This document shows, piece after piece, positions 30,627 to 42,224 of a DNA stretch of 64,000 nt; position 1 is the stretch's first letter; each line of letters opens with the position of its first letter. This DNA comes from Gracilaria domingensis (lineage: Eukaryota > Rhodophyta > Florideophyceae > Gracilariales > Gracilariaceae), in the NCBI GenBank assembly GCA_022539475.1, contig VCMS01000079.1, positions 62,001 to 126,000 on the forward strand, written 5' to 3'. The notes beneath the pieces were generated by a model. That model was not told the origin of the DNA. It did not search any database and was given only the letters and a program-made list of their open reading frames with translations. The translations under genes were made by a program, and so were the position numbers.

Positions 30627-31565
30627 TCACAACTGATCGCTAGTAGAAGAACTAGCAGCACTATGTTTCTTTTTGAACAAAGAAGAGAATGTACTTCTGG
30701 ACTTTTTCAGCTCCATTTCTCTCTTTGCGGCTTGCAACTCAGAAATGATCTCATCCCAGTCCGGTCGCAACTCTGGATTGGCATCCCAACAACGAGCAAT
30801 GATCTCCTTGAGACGTTCGTTCTTAATTCTCTTCTGCGAGGGTCTGAGATTCTTAATGACGACGTCGCGCGCTACGACGAGCGAGATTTGATACTCGAAC
30901 GGACGCTCATCCATGAAAATTTCGTTGCAGATAAGAGCGAAGCTGTAGGTATCGGCCTTCTCGGTGTAGCGACTATGGCTGGTAACCTCCGGCGCCATGT
31001 AGCGATACGAGCCAGTCTCGCCGGTCATCTGGCGGTTCTGGTCATGGTCGATAAAACGGCTGAATCCAAAGTCGGTCAGCATGGGTTCGTAGTCGTCATC
31101 CAAGAGGATGTTTGCGGGCTTGATGTCGCGGTGAATGACATCGTTCGAATGCAAGTACTTGAGCCCCTCAGCCAGTCCCAGCACAATGTTGAAGCGCATG
31201 GCATCTCCCTTCTTGCGCACCAGACGCGAGTTGTACAGCGCATGACCAAGCTCGCCCTTCTCGGCGAAGCGCGTGACCAAAGCGGCGCCCGGCGGGTCCT
31301 TTGTCAAGTACATTCCCTTGAATTGCACAATGTTCTTGTGACGCATCTTGGACATGATTTCCAGCTCGTTCTTGACCGAGTTGAAGTCGTTCTTGAGAAT
31401 GGAGGCGGAGTACACCTTGATGGCCACCTTTTCGGCCTGGAGGTGCCCCAGATAGGTGGTGCCCGACGCGCCGTCGCCGAGCTTCTTGTCCAACTTGATG
31501 GAATCCTCCTCAATGACATACTCCGTGTTCTCGAACTGCTTGCACAGCTCCAAGAACTTCTGCAT
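30627..31565 (-). CDS. Protein kinase, tyrosine-kinase-like group Ser/Thr kinase
   Basis: A 312-residue cytosolic protein that is nearly all kinase domain. Seen in order: glycine loop GDGASGTTYLG (30-40), VAIK with lysine 50, the helix C glutamate in VKNELEIM, HRDIKPAN (145-152), DFG (165-167) and the APE motif (191-193). The activation segment MTGETGSYRYMAPEV and the RPDWDEI block near the end are typical of the plant/algal TKL (Raf/MLK-like) kinases. A short basic, serine-rich tail (FSSLFKKKHSAASSS) follows. The frame is open from a GTG at 31613; the first ATG (MQKFLELCK) is used. All catalytic residues are present. No regulatory domain, so its pathway cannot be told. Confidence 0.9.
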   Translation of the reverse strand: MQKFLELCKQFENTEYVIEEDSIKLDKKLGDGASGTTYLGHLQAEKVAIKVYSASILKNDFNSVKNELEIMSKMRHKNIVQFKGMYLTKDPPGAALVTRFAEKGELGHALYNSRLVRKKGDAMRFNIVLGLAEGLKYLHSNDVIHRDIKPANILLDDDYEPMLTDFGFSRFIDHDQNRQMTGETGSYRYMAPEVTSHSRYTEKADTYSFALICNEIFMDERPFEYQISLVVARDVVIKNLRPSQKRIKNERLKEIIARCWDANPELRPDWDEIISELQAAKREMELKKSRSTFSSLFKKKHSAASSSTSDQL

Positions 31566-33293
31566 GGTGGCAGTCGCGCGCGTCGCACGCAGAAAGAAGA
31601 AGCGCCGCCACACGCAAAGGGCAGCTAACGACGGCGAGCAGGACTACTGTTACCGAACTGGTGAAGCAACGGGCGACATACAAAGCGGGCCCGACTCGCA
31701 GACGAGGCAAGCAGGCCGGCGGACGTATCACGCGCGCGTGCGACCGCGCGCTCAAGTACGGCGGGTGCTGCCCTCGCGCCGTGGCACACGGCGCACGTGA
31801 CCTGCCACGCGTGCGAGTGCGTGCCAGATTCGGAAGCGAGCGCAGTGCACGTGCCGTCGCTCGATGCGTCTCTCGACGGCCACGTCAAGCCAGTGGCCGC
31901 CACCTCATCACCGAACACGCGCGCCTGCACCAGCACAACACCGCGCGTTGGTCGCGCCTTCCACACCGCCCGCGCAAGCACGGCCCGCCGTTGTCCGTCC
32001 TTCGCAAGCCCTCGGCAGCTTCAACACATGTTTTCATGCCATTTGTCGGGACCATTTCGTCAGAACAATACCCTGCCCCGTGCCCGTAAATAAGCTCAGT
32101 ACAGTTACTGTACTACAGTATGGTTGATTGGGGCCGTACGCTAGATATTTCGTATGAACTTTAATCGCATCAATAATCTCAAGATTCGCGGAGAATTTCG
32201 CACGTGCGCGCCAGTCGACAGTGCTCCACGGACCAAAGCACGAACGCGTTCGCATGGAGTTCATACCTGTATTGAGAAGATGGAGTTAGCTTTCGTGCAG
32301 CAAGCCGCCCATCTTTCCCTGTCCCTGCTTGTTTCCCCTCCGCCACAATGCTGCCACAGACACTCACAAGTGTCTGGGCATTTTCTTTTTCTTCTGTCAT
32401 TACTCCTGAATGAGCGCATGATCATTCTTTCTTTCATCAATCACTTCAATTCTGACATATGGAGAGAACACGTTTGCGGCCTCTTCCGAAATAGAAACAG
32501 ACACACAGATGCTCCCACGCACCCCGAAACTAGCACCAAACATTTCGGGTCGAATACATGGAACATCACGTTCACTGTAACATGATGTTAATGAAGCTTT
32601 AGAGGTTATTGTTCAGCGGCAAAGAGCAGTATTCGACAAAACCCAAAATCAGCTGTACATGTTACAGATTAGAAGCTTGTCATAATTACCCATCGTGTAG
32701 CTATTCATCACACGCCACCGTCCTGGTGATGATTCTGGCTTACTATAGCCATTTGCGGAGGTCGTATTATAATGATGAAAACGTACATTTCTTTCCGTGG
32801 GTGTGAATTGCATGCCTGTGGTGCAGAGAGCCTCGTTTTCGCTGGTCTTTGTTAACCCGAGAGAACCTAAAGAATAAATTGCGTTCATCATCATCATCAC
32901 TCATTCACCCGTTCGTCTAAACTGCCTGATAAGCAATAATCGACTACTCCTAACTGGTTCATCGCACTCTCAGCTCGAGAGCCAGATTTTTCTTTGTCAC
33001 TATTGTGAAGGAAACAGATGAAATAGTTGGATCTCGTTGAGAAGAAACCCGCAAATTCAATGACCGGACTATCTCAGTTGACGAATGCTCACAACGCAAC
33101 AGACTGCATCTGCGGACTGAACTTCCAAGAATCCAGGGCATCTCTTGGAATCCAAATCAAATCCTGTAGTAAACGTTGCTCCATGGCTTGACCCTTTGTC
33201 AACGCATTATAATTATAGAAGCCATAGTCAAAGCAATGTCAACGCCACTTTACAAGCGCAGATGTGAACGTGAACGCCAATTGCAATTCTATC
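31566..33293. other. Intergenic region, no gene seen
   Basis: The first 450 bp are GC-rich and should carry the kinase promoter. At 32098-32114 is a 17-bp GTAC-containing palindrome. The rest is AT-richer, with a short ATC repeat near 32887, and contains no credible gene. Confidence 0.55.
32098..32114. repeat. 17-bp palindrome AGTACAGT-T-ACTGTACT
   Basis: Perfect eight-base arms around a single T, in non-coding DNA 530 bp upstream of the kinase start. It ends in GTAC on both sides, like the spaced palindromes elsewhere in the window. Confidence 0.8.
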
Positions 33294-34203
33294 GAAGACA
33301 CTGACGGACACACTCTGACAATGCGATCAGTACATATACGTGAAGTAGGGGCAAGCGCCTTTGCAATCTGGTGGAATAATGAGGTGTTTCCAGAAACAGC
33401 AATTGCACCTGCCGGCGTCTGAGTGTGTTCCTTTACAGCCGAAGCCATGGCACTCATATTAGCATTGCAAAAGGTACACCACCGTGTTCACAGGGGATGG
33501 AGAGGAAGGATTCGCTTTGTCTTAGATTCTCAAAGTCTATTGGGGAAATTTTATGTCACCAGTACGTTTAATCGTACGCAGTACAACAGATCTCCGATGT
33601 GTTATTTAAGGTCAGCAATGTTTGTCCGGTTGATCTTTTGTGGGTACCAGGCCATTGTGGATTGGAAAGGAATGAAATGGTAGATGAACTGGCAGGAGAA
33701 GGATTACAATTATCAATGGAGTCCCAAATAGCTGTTCCAATTGATTATGCGGAGGTTTCAAGAAGAGTGACAGAGCGAAGTATAGTGCAGCCTCTTGTTA
33801 CATCGCTACCTTTAGAGCTTGCAAACGTACTCTCGCTTTGTGAAGCCGAAGTGACATTGGCACAATTGTTTGTTGGACATTCACCGATATTACATCCTTT
33901 GGGCACGCATATTCAAGAAAAACGACTTGTGTGCTGCACACTGTGCACCTGCCGTCCAGGAGTTCTGAATACTGTTGACTTGTGTGCACCTGCCGTACAG
34001 GAGTTCTGAATACTGTTGAACATTATATTCTGAGGTGCCCGAGGCGAAATATGTCGCGACGCTTATGTTTGCCAGCGTTACGCGAACGCCGGGGTCTAGC
34101 TGTTGGTGCGATTATTCGAAGGTGGCCCGAGAGGGTGCTGGCCTTCCTCGCGAGAGAGCTTCTTCCACGAGGAGCGCTATATTTTAAGTCGGAATTAGGC
34201 TAA
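33294..34203 (+). mobile_element. LINE-type retroelement remnant: RNase H and C-terminal zinc motif
   Basis: Fragments in at least three frames carry, in order, the landmarks of a non-LTR element's RNase H: TDG (33300), a conserved glutamate in AEAMALILAL (about 33440), DSQSLL (about 33525), and VPGHCG with NEMVDELAG (about 33650-33700). Further on, a cysteine/histidine motif CTCRTG...VEHYILRCP (about 33985-34045) is typical of the end of I/Jockey/R1-type LINEs. No reverse transcriptase or 5' part is visible. The piece is broken in several places and so is not active. A 41-bp period tandem duplication (33942-34019) lies inside it. An LTR-element origin of the RNase H is less likely because of the trailing zinc motif. 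Confidence 0.75.
33942..34019. repeat. 41-bp period tandem duplication in the LINE remnant
   Basis: Two 37-bp copies (33942-33978, 33983-34019) that differ at one base, so the duplication is young compared with the element around it. Confidence 0.85.
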
Positions 34204-34880
34204 AATACCCATAAAGAGAGAGAGAGAAGCGCAGATGCACCAGAGTACCCCTTTCACTTGGAGAACGGTCCGCATGTTACCGTTGCCGAGTTTTGGAGGG
34301 AACGATGAATCCAATGGCAAAAAGTTCATGATGGATGAGCGTATCGCTGGGATCTGAAGAGGCATGATCGGGCCTCTGGTCATGAAAAAGATGAAAGTTA
34401 CCTGAGTCCATGACAGATTGGTGCAGTAAGCCTACTTTGTCATCACCAAACCGCACCCATAATGCTGAAGACGCATGCGTTATAGTTCTGTACCAACCTC
34501 TTCACAAATACATCTTCTTCAACGTTTTTGCCCCACTGAAGAAAATGCAGTCCTCTGATGCCAAGTATTGAAATATATATTCTCGTTTTTGGTTGGGTCG
34601 CCGACGGGTGTACCAAGATTCTGAACACTAGTTTCTAACCAGTTCTAAATGTCGACTATCCAGTGGATAGTATCCACCGAGCACCTACCGCTGAACGGGT
34701 ATCGTCGTTAACTACTCTGAGACTAGATTCGCACAACATTGGATTTCCCCAAAGCCCACAGTGTGAACTTGACACACAGCTCGTTAAGTCTTGCTTCTTG
34801 TTGGTACAATTTGCTCACCATCCGGGATAACACAAACGACTGCTTGAGACAAGGCCTGCGGCTCTAGTGGGGGAAGTCTT
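34204..34880. other. Intergenic region, no gene seen
   Basis: It follows the LINE remnant and should carry the promoter of CTU2. A short GA repeat (AGAGAGAGAGAG) lies at about 34216-34227. Confidence 0.55.
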
Positions 34881-35939
34881 ATGGCCACGCTCCCCAAATG
34901 CTCCCGTTGCTCTTTGCCTGCAGTGGTTTATATGGTAGATTCGCCTCGATGCTCTACGTGTTTCACCCACTATCTACGCAAGACCTTTAAAGCTTCTCTT
35001 GGCCGTCTTGGAGGCGGAGGACGGCGGAAACTCGCGATTGCCTTTTCCGGGGGACCAACATCAGCAGCAGTCTGCTTTCTGTATGCGCACTATGTATCTA
35101 CGCTCGTTCCTAACCCCAAAGCTCCGAAGGTACAACTGGTCATATTGCATGTTTCCGCAGCGGAACCACCACCTGTGGTACGAGCTGTCGCGAAGCTTGT
35201 TCCGAACGCGATTTTGCGAGTCATTCCTCCAGCGTTTGATGCGAACAAGGTGCGAGACAAAAACGATCGCGTCTACATGCAACAGATGGCTGTATATCGG
35301 GCTTTATTGGAAGCTGCAGGCGAGCACGAATGTGAGGCGTTAGTTCTGGGTACAAGCGCAACTCGTGCTGCTGCAGATGTACTGAAAGCTCTTGCTTTTG
35401 GAAGGGGAAGCGCTGTGAAGGACCTAAGCTCTGGCGTTCTTGAAATGAGCGGTGTCAAAGTTTTGCGGCCAGTGCGCGACATTCCGGTCAGATTGCTGGT
35501 TCGGTACGCTTACTTGCAACTTCCTGATGCTTGCTTTGTAAACAAAGAAGAAAATGGGGCTGGGATTCACAGCTTAACTCATCGCTTTATTCAGCATGCG
35601 GGAGCAGACAACGCTGCTTCTGTACACAACATTGTGCGAACAGCGGATAAGTTGATCCAGACGAAGGGGAGAGCATGTCTTCTTTGTGGTAGTGTGATTG
35701 ACAAGCGTGAGCGAAAAGTGGCAAAGAGTGCCCAGAGTTGCGGTGAATGTCAAGGCTGTGACTGTTCCCAAAGCTTTGAACTATGCAGCGCCTGCAGCGC
35801 CTGTGTTGGCCGTGCAAGTGGTGATCAAAATGCTGTACTGGAAGTTATCTCTGACCTTGAGGTGAAACAAAGGCGACGGGTGGCTAGGGAGGATATGAGG
35901 AAGCAAATTGAAGGCTTCCTGCTTGACGACGATATCTGA
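34881..35939 (+). CDS. CTU2: CTU2/NCS2, cytoplasmic tRNA 2-thiolation protein 2
   Basis: A 352-residue partner of the tRNA thiolase CTU1/NCS6; together they make the 2-thio group of wobble uridine 34 in tRNA-Lys, -Glu and -Gln. The N-terminus has the paired cysteines (CSRC and CSTC). The adenylation-like domain follows with a PP-loop-type SGGPTS (about 55-60), altered as usual in CTU2, which is thought not to be catalytic itself. The C-terminus has the expected cysteine cluster (CLLCGS, CGECQGCDC, CSACSAC). No targeting signal, so cytosolic. An AATAAA 215 bp after the stop (36154) is the likely 3' signal; it lies only 17 bp from the end of RPC2 on the other strand. Confidence 0.92.
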   Translation: MATLPKCSRCSLPAVVYMVDSPRCSTCFTHYLRKTFKASLGRLGGGGRRKLAIAFSGGPTSAAVCFLYAHYVSTLVPNPKAPKVQLVILHVSAAEPPPVVRAVAKLVPNAILRVIPPAFDANKVRDKNDRVYMQQMAVYRALLEAAGEHECEALVLGTSATRAAADVLKALAFGRGSAVKDLSSGVLEMSGVKVLRPVRDIPVRLLVRYAYLQLPDACFVNKEENGAGIHSLTHRFIQHAGADNAASVHNIVRTADKLIQTKGRACLLCGSVIDKRERKVAKSAQSCGECQGCDCSQSFELCSACSACVGRASGDQNAVLEVISDLEVKQRRRVAREDMRKQIEGFLLDDDI

Positions 35940-36153
35940 GTTTTGTGCTTGCTTCCGGGAGAGAATCAAGACTAATGAAATGAGCAAAGTAGAAGCCTGT
36001 GTTGATACTAACTTAAACGAAATCGAGATTCCGTACTGCTTGACATTCTTCACACAATTCAGTCGGAACGTATTTCCAGAAGAAACTCATAGCAAGGCAC
36101 AGAGGTACTGATGTATAGTCGTACCATCGGAGTCACTCGAGATTTAGAGAACC

Positions 36154-36159
36154 AATAAA
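36154..36159 (+). promoter_or_regulatory. AATAAA polyadenylation signal of CTU2
   Basis: 215 bp after the CTU2 stop and 17 bp before the RPC2 stop on the opposite strand. The expected cleavage site would fall at or inside the RPC2 coding end. Confidence 0.45.
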
Positions 36160-36175
36160 CCTGGTATCGAATCCC

Positions 36176-39100
36176 TCATGCACCTTCAAGAAGTAGTTTG
36201 GGAACAACATTCATCGATTGCAACTCTTGAATCAGCAGCTTACAAGCGTACGGGATTTTGAGTTGTCCAATCTTTTCTCCACTCTCACAAGTCTGGCACC
36301 ATTCCTTATAGCCTAACAAGCCACATTTCTTGCATGCAAACACAGTGAACTCATCGGAAGAAACCATGAGTCGCTCCATCAATAACATAGAAGCCCCATA
36401 TCCAATAAGACAGTCTCGTTCCATCTCCCCTAATCTCAACCCCCCATCACGACTGCGGCCTTCCGTAGGCTGTCTTGTCAACATAGCACGCGGACCCCTC
36501 GCCCGAGCGTGCATCTTGTCCTTCACCATATGTTTCAGCTTCTGGTAGAAGATTGGTCCAGAAAACACAAACGCTCGCAACGGCTCTCCAGACATACCGC
36601 TGTACACGAAGTCCTTTCCGTTGTAGTTGTATCCGGCTCGTACCAAGCTCTCCGCGCAAACCTCAACTTTGTCTCCATGGAACGCAGTTCCGTCTCCGCA
36701 TCGTCCTTCAAATACACCAGCTTTCCCAGCAATGAACTCAATCATCTTTCCCACCGTCATTCGACTGGGAAATCCATGAGGATTCATAATCAAGTCAGGA
36801 ACAATACCCATATCGGAAAACGGCATGTCCTCTTGAGACACAATCAACCCGCAGACACCTTTCTGCCCATGACGTGACGAGAACTTATCCCCAAGTTCTG
36901 GCCGTCTTGTTTCCCTTAACATGACCTTCACCAACACATGGTCATGGTTATTACTTGTCAGTAGTACCTTGTCACATATGACTGGTGAAGCGCCCTTGAA
37001 CTTCAACCCTTGCGGACGATACGTGATCATGTTCGACTCTCCCGGTACATCCGTTACCCCAACGCGCGGAACTTCTTTGTTCACAAATATCATTCCGCTG
37101 GATACCTCCTCCCCGGGCGCAACAATTCCATCCTCGTCCAGAGCCCCATAGACCGGATGAACCTTGGACTTCCCACCCTTCGAATTCTGATTCGGGTCTT
37201 CAGGTACAGGCATGATTCGATCACATTGACCGTTGGCATGGCGACGGCAACCTGCAGCATGCTTTCTGGTGACGATGCACCGTCCGTATCCTCGATCGAT
37301 CGAAGCTCTGTTCAGTACAACTGCGTCTTCGATATCGTACCCACTGTACGACATGACCATAAGTGATGCATTTTGTCCTCCAGGGAGGCGCTCAAACCCA
37401 ACAACCGGTATCTGTTTGGTTTGTACCAGAGGACGTTGAGGGTAGCTCAGCAGATAAAGCAAGGTATCCGTTCGCATATGTTGGTTATATGCAATTGCCC
37501 CAATAGCTTGCTTACCCATAGCACATTGATACGTATTACGAGGTGATTGATTATGATGAGGGTACGGTATCAAACCGGCACAGATACCTAGAATAGTCCA
37601 TGGGGCAATTTCGAGATGCGTTGTCCTTCCGGAAACAATGTCCGTTTCGTAGGTCGCGATAAACGTATTATTCTCTTCATTCACGTCCAAATATTCGATC
37701 AGACCTTCCTGGAGGAGGTCTTTCCAACCCATTAACCCTTTCAAGACTTTTTCCACATGTACATCAGTGACTCTCGGTAAACCTGTTTCAATATCCACAA
37801 TAATCAGAGGTCTTGTCACTCTCCCACCATCACAAGCAACATGTACAGTCTTTTGCTCGGGCTGTTCAAATACACTGACATACTCCCCAACAGCTCCTGA
37901 CCGCCGTAAGTGACGCAAGTAATGAGTCAGCTTCTGTGGTTGAGAATGCACACCCAAGAACAACCCATTAAGTACGACCACATGGTTTTCGTTCAGTTGC
38001 TCAGCGCTTAGAGCATAAGTCGGTTGAACCCCCAGGTCGTAAAGCAATCTTTCCAGAGAGGCCGGGTTGTCATCTGTAGTCACATGAGTCATCAGTGCCA
38101 AGTTCTTAACCAGTCCACAAGCTTCACCTTCTGGAGTGTCGCTGGGACACAGCATACCCCACTGTGATGGTTGCAAAGCTCGCGGTCCAGACACCTTTCG
38201 CGTTTTTTCGAATTGGGACGTGATCCTTGTCATCATCCCTACAGCAGAAATGAAACTCAGTCGGGACAGCACTTCCGTTACTCCTGCTCGTTCCATTTTG
38301 AATCGCTTTACATTCCAATTTCCCGTGGAGATGGCGAACTCAAGTCCCTGTGTGATAGTATCTGTTCGGAAATACTTTGGGGCATCAATATTCGGTCGTG
38401 GTATTGCTCGGCCGAGGTCTGTTCCATCACTCATACGTCGACGAGATCTATCTTTAGCAACTTTAGACGTAATCCTTTGTATCTGAGTGTCGATCGTCTT
38501 CTTTAGATCAGTGTTCAGTTTCTTGAACAAATCTTCGAACAGTAGAGATAGTAGCTGTCCAGCAAGCTCCAAACGCTTATTTCCATAATAGTCTTTGTCG
38601 TCAATCGTAGAAGGGTCATCCAATGCTTGCAACACTCTCCGACACATCCGCGCTATGTAGATAGCCTTGTCCCAGAAATTGAAGTGCTTAACGGGCACAT
38701 GAGCCAGGATAACACCGGCCAACAACTCACGGGCATGATCAATAGTCTTTTGCCTCGGGTGGGGCGGAGGTTCCTTTGAATTCGGATTGGTTGGTGCCTT
38801 AAATGACTGCGTAGTACTTCGTGTAGAACCAGAGCTGCCTCGATGTCTAGATCCGAATGATGAGCTTTTGAAGGTTTTTGCCTTCTTCCCAAGATATAGC
38901 AGGGCCTGGATTTGAGTATGAACTCCTTCCTGAGCACACTCGTGCAAAGATGGAGTCATACCGTCGACAAACCTTGGTTCCTTGCCTACAAGCTGGATAA
39001 TCTCTTGATCTGTTTCAATTCCCATCGCACGAAGTATGATTGCAATGTTTATATCTGCGTCCAGAATGTTATGGTTCAGATAAAGCTTGTTTCCCTTTAC

Positions 39101-39889
39101 AAGCAACGTCGTTCTTGATTTGCGTTCATGAGTAGAGGACTGCACGTTCGCTATTACACCTCTTGCGTCTTTCTCGATGATGATACGATTCTTCGAGAGT
39201 TGCTCCTGCATTAGAATGACTTTCTCAGCGCCCTTGACAACAAAGTACCCTCCAGGATCAAGTGGACACTCTCCAAGCTTCGCTAGCTCTCTGTCAGATT
39301 TACCTTTCAATATGCAGTTGTTGGAACGAAGCATTATAGGAATCTTCCCAATCATTAGCTTATGGCACAATACATTCTCTGGACCTCTTGCGTACTTGAT
39401 ATCGACATATATAGGTGCAGAGTAAGTCATGTCTCTCAAACGACACTCTTGTGGTGTTAGTGGTGTTGTCATCATATCTTCAGTTAAGCATGGTTTTCCC
39501 ACATGTACGGACTCATACTTCAGGTACCATCGAGGATCGATATCCGACGTAATTCTTTCGTTTGCGCGCACGATATTACAAATCTCCGTCTCAAGTAGAT
39601 AGTTGAACGAATCGATGTGTTGGCGGGCGATTCCCTTCATCTGCAAGAATACTGGCAGCAGACGCCATTTATCCTCGACAGCGGTAATCGGTCGCAGCAA
39701 GTCGTGTAGCTCCTCTGGATACTTGTCGCGAGGTCTGTCATGGTTAACCGAATGCAGTGGTGTTGGGTCGACAGGAAGGCTTCCATGATTTCTTACGTCT
39801 TCTGATATGTTCGGCCTGATGTCTTGCCTGATATAGGGGGCGTGCACTTGAAAAGGCTCAGTCTTTTGCACTTCCTCTTTCACTTTCAT
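36176..39889 (-). CDS. RPC2: RPC2, second-largest subunit of RNA polymerase III
   Basis: A single-exon protein of 1237 residues from the ATG at 39889 (the frame is open to a GTG at 39955). It forms half of the polymerase III catalytic centre, which makes tRNAs and 5S rRNA. The class-specific N-terminal blocks are present ([41 protein letters not shown]), as are the beta-subunit signatures [17 protein letters not shown] and [12 protein letters not shown], and the C-terminal zinc site [16 protein letters not shown]. It is about 100 residues longer than the human or yeast subunit, partly because of a Ser/Thr/Pro-rich insertion at about 345-380. Two tRNA genes in this window would be its templates. 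Confidence 0.96.
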   Translation of the reverse strand: MKVKEEVQKTEPFQVHAPYIRQDIRPNISEDVRNHGSLPVDPTPLHSVNHDRPRDKYPEELHDLLRPITAVEDKWRLLPVFLQMKGIARQHIDSFNYLLETEICNIVRANERITSDIDPRWYLKYESVHVGKPCLTEDMMTTPLTPQECRLRDMTYSAPIYVDIKYARGPENVLCHKLMIGKIPIMLRSNNCILKGKSDRELAKLGECPLDPGGYFVVKGAEKVILMQEQLSKNRIIIEKDARGVIANVQSSTHERKSRTTLLVKGNKLYLNHNILDADINIAIILRAMGIETDQEIIQLVGKEPRFVDGMTPSLHECAQEGVHTQIQALLYLGKKAKTFKSSSFGSRHRGSSGSTRSTTQSFKAPTNPNSKEPPPHPRQKTIDHARELLAGVILAHVPVKHFNFWDKAIYIARMCRRVLQALDDPSTIDDKDYYGNKRLELAGQLLSLLFEDLFKKLNTDLKKTIDTQIQRITSKVAKDRSRRRMSDGTDLGRAIPRPNIDAPKYFRTDTITQGLEFAISTGNWNVKRFKMERAGVTEVLSRLSFISAVGMMTRITSQFEKTRKVSGPRALQPSQWGMLCPSDTPEGEACGLVKNLALMTHVTTDDNPASLERLLYDLGVQPTYALSAEQLNENHVVVLNGLFLGVHSQPQKLTHYLRHLRRSGAVGEYVSVFEQPEQKTVHVACDGGRVTRPLIIVDIETGLPRVTDVHVEKVLKGLMGWKDLLQEGLIEYLDVNEENNTFIATYETDIVSGRTTHLEIAPWTILGICAGLIPYPHHNQSPRNTYQCAMGKQAIGAIAYNQHMRTDTLLYLLSYPQRPLVQTKQIPVVGFERLPGGQNASLMVMSYSGYDIEDAVVLNRASIDRGYGRCIVTRKHAAGCRRHANGQCDRIMPVPEDPNQNSKGGKSKVHPVYGALDEDGIVAPGEEVSSGMIFVNKEVPRVGVTDVPGESNMITYRPQGLKFKGASPVICDKVLLTSNNHDHVLVKVMLRETRRPELGDKFSSRHGQKGVCGLIVSQEDMPFSDMGIVPDLIMNPHGFPSRMTVGKMIEFIAGKAGVFEGRCGDGTAFHGDKVEVCAESLVRAGYNYNGKDFVYSGMSGEPLRAFVFSGPIFYQKLKHMVKDKMHARARGPRAMLTRQPTEGRSRDGGLRLGEMERDCLIGYGASMLLMERLMVSSDEFTVFACKKCGLLGYKEWCQTCESGEKIGQLKIPYACKLLIQELQSMNVVPKLLLEGA

Positions 39890-42224
39890 GGACGGGTGGT
39901 AAACACAATCGGTAGTGGACTGCAATTTCGTCGGAAAAGAAATCTGCTGTAGCACTTTCGATGGTCAATAGCAGCAGAAGGCGAGGAATTGTCGCAGATA
40001 AGCTAGCTTGAGCACTATTTACATTGGGCTCAGGTCCTGACGTAACTTGGGACGGTGAAGACTGCCAGCTGACCTAGTCTCCTCAACGACCCTACGGACC
40101 TGGTGGATCAAACAGGAAGACCGAACGAGACGGGAAAGCCGTAATTAGCCCGCGATTTATACATGGGAAGGATAATTATTCTAGCATATCGTAATTTCTT
40201 TCGCTATGCTTCGCGGTTTTTCGACCGGCGCGATGAGAAGTGAAATCCTCCGCAGTCCGGACTATCATATGATCACGGAATCGCGTGCGCCGTGGGGATA
40301 GTCTATCAAGGGGATATTGTTAGTCAATGAGCTCGCCCCAGACGAATCCTCACATCTCATGAGTGCATCACGGAAGCGCAGTTTCTTGATAAATCACAAG
40401 TCATGAAATAACGGAGCGGAACAACCGCCAACCACATGACGATGCCATTGCCACTGTCGACTTTCAACCGCCCATCGGCGGCTGCTGGATTCACTTTCGA
40501 TGAACAATCACGGACTCTTTTGGAATGGAAGGGTGCCCTTGTGTCGCGCGAGGCAATCAAAAGCAGTTGTAGGCAACGTATGGAGCGTCTGTTGCGTTTC
40601 TTCTTGTTCTTCATAATGGATATCAGAATGCCTAGTATGAGTACTAAACTGGGGTGAAGCTTTACATCAAGCTTTCTTTCTTTAACAAGTCAAAGACCTT
40701 CTTTGGTTGATGAATCAAACTATTAACGTCTCAGATTGCCGTTGGCGGGATTTTGTAAGAATCTTGCGATGTGACCCGCTGGAGCGAGGGTAGCGTAGGG
40801 CAACATCTTTGACGTCTGTTTTGAAAAAGAACCCGATTGACCTGGGAAGCAAAGAACGCCTCCCGCGAATGCGAAAATTATCCCTCTTCGGCTACAGGAA
40901 CCTAGCCTCTGACACACTACAAACGGCACAGAACCGCGCTTTCGCCGCCAAATGTCTTCTCCGGCTTTGCCACAACATAAACAATTCGCAGCGTGCCAGG
41001 AGCGGTCCGACGAGACAGGCATAGGTGAACTCGTTGCAACATCAGCTTTCACGAAAGGACCACACTATCTGTGAACGCAGAGAAAGAGCTCATCTGAGAA
41101 AAGAAAGAAACGTTACGGGTACCTTTTGCACGCCAAGACGCTGTGAGTTTAGGACTGGACGGCTTTATTTGTGATACTGCTTGAAACAGTGCTGCAAGAC
41201 CAACAATGGTTCGCTACTCAGCCAATCAATGGCATTCTCAAAAGGAAGAGCTTTGTACGCACAAGAATCTAATGGAGGTCAAAGTTCTGAAGGCACACCT
41301 AGAGGCAGAGGTTGCGCGCCTGATCGCGAAGCGGTTCACGATGCAGACCAAATCGCTGTTGACTCAACTAGGAGAGCCCAGGCGCTCTATGAATTGATAA
41401 GTCGGAGGTGTGGAGGAGCTGGAACAATTGCGATGGAAAGCGCAGACCGTTCCTGTTTCTACTTCGGATCGAAAGATTGAAAATGTTGGCGTTCAGCAGA
41501 AGGACTCCGTCACAACCTTCCGTGAGTGATGGGGGCGTGCAGGGCTTTAGAGCGCTTGGAGCGGCTATCGCCCTTCTCAAACCAAACTCCGTTATTCATT
41601 TGAAGTTCCTTCTCAGCTGTGTTGCAAAATCTGAAGAGAGCTGTATGTCAAGGAGCTTTTGAGGGGCTTCTGAAGTGTTCTGGAGTATTTGTCAGAACGA
41701 AATGTACGGCGTCACAACTTGTGAGTCACAAGTTGTGACTCACTGGCCACAAGTGCAGCGGTGGGTTATCGTGACAGATGCATGAAATTCATCAAGTTTT
41801 GCACGTGTTAGAAAGGCTAGACCGGGTAAACCGTCTTCAGGGACAAGCGTCATTAACCTTTACGAAAAGCGTATGGGAACCGAAAATTATTTCGCACCCA
41901 AGCAGGAAGAAGGAAGAAGAGTAGATCAAGAACAACGTTCTCGTAGAGATGAGCAGAAGTGCCATCATTGCAATGGATGTGCGGAGAAATTAGCCCCGAC
42001 GTGCAATCATCAACAGACTTGCGTGATGCGAAACTGTAACGAACGTAACGGACCGTGACAAGAAAGGAACATCCTCATAGTTTGTGTATGCGAGTCAAAT
42101 AACCCATCGGTCCTTGTTCTCGACGAGGCTCTGCTCCTCCCCATCGACATCATCCCTGCTCCTTCGCGCTTCTAGCGTCTTTAGATCGTCGCTCTTCATT
42201 CCGCCACCTTCCCGAAACCCCGAA
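39890..42224. other. Intergenic region with palindrome and coding-like fragments
   Basis: 2.3 kb between divergent RPC2 and the first MAPEG gene. Short frames near 41.2-42.05 kb read as charged helices and a cysteine/histidine-rich piece (41873-42058), switching frame with stops between; they may be remnants but I cannot name a family. A perfect 29-bp palindrome is at 41711-41739. Confidence 0.5.
41711..41739. repeat. Perfect 29-bp palindrome
   Basis: Arms GTCACAACTTGTGA and TCACAAGTTGTGAC around a single central G, no mismatches. Each arm is itself nearly palindromic (CACAA-C-TTGTG), so it can be read as two 11-bp sites side by side. Confidence 0.9.

Noticed and set aside
32154-32585. 143-codon plus-strand frame upstream of the LINE remnant
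   Set aside because: Codon use is random, no domain or promoter is visible and it lies in sequence with simple repeats.
42084-42224. 47-residue leader on the first MAPEG protein
   Set aside because: The frame starts at GTG and the second copy begins exactly at the equivalent internal methionine.
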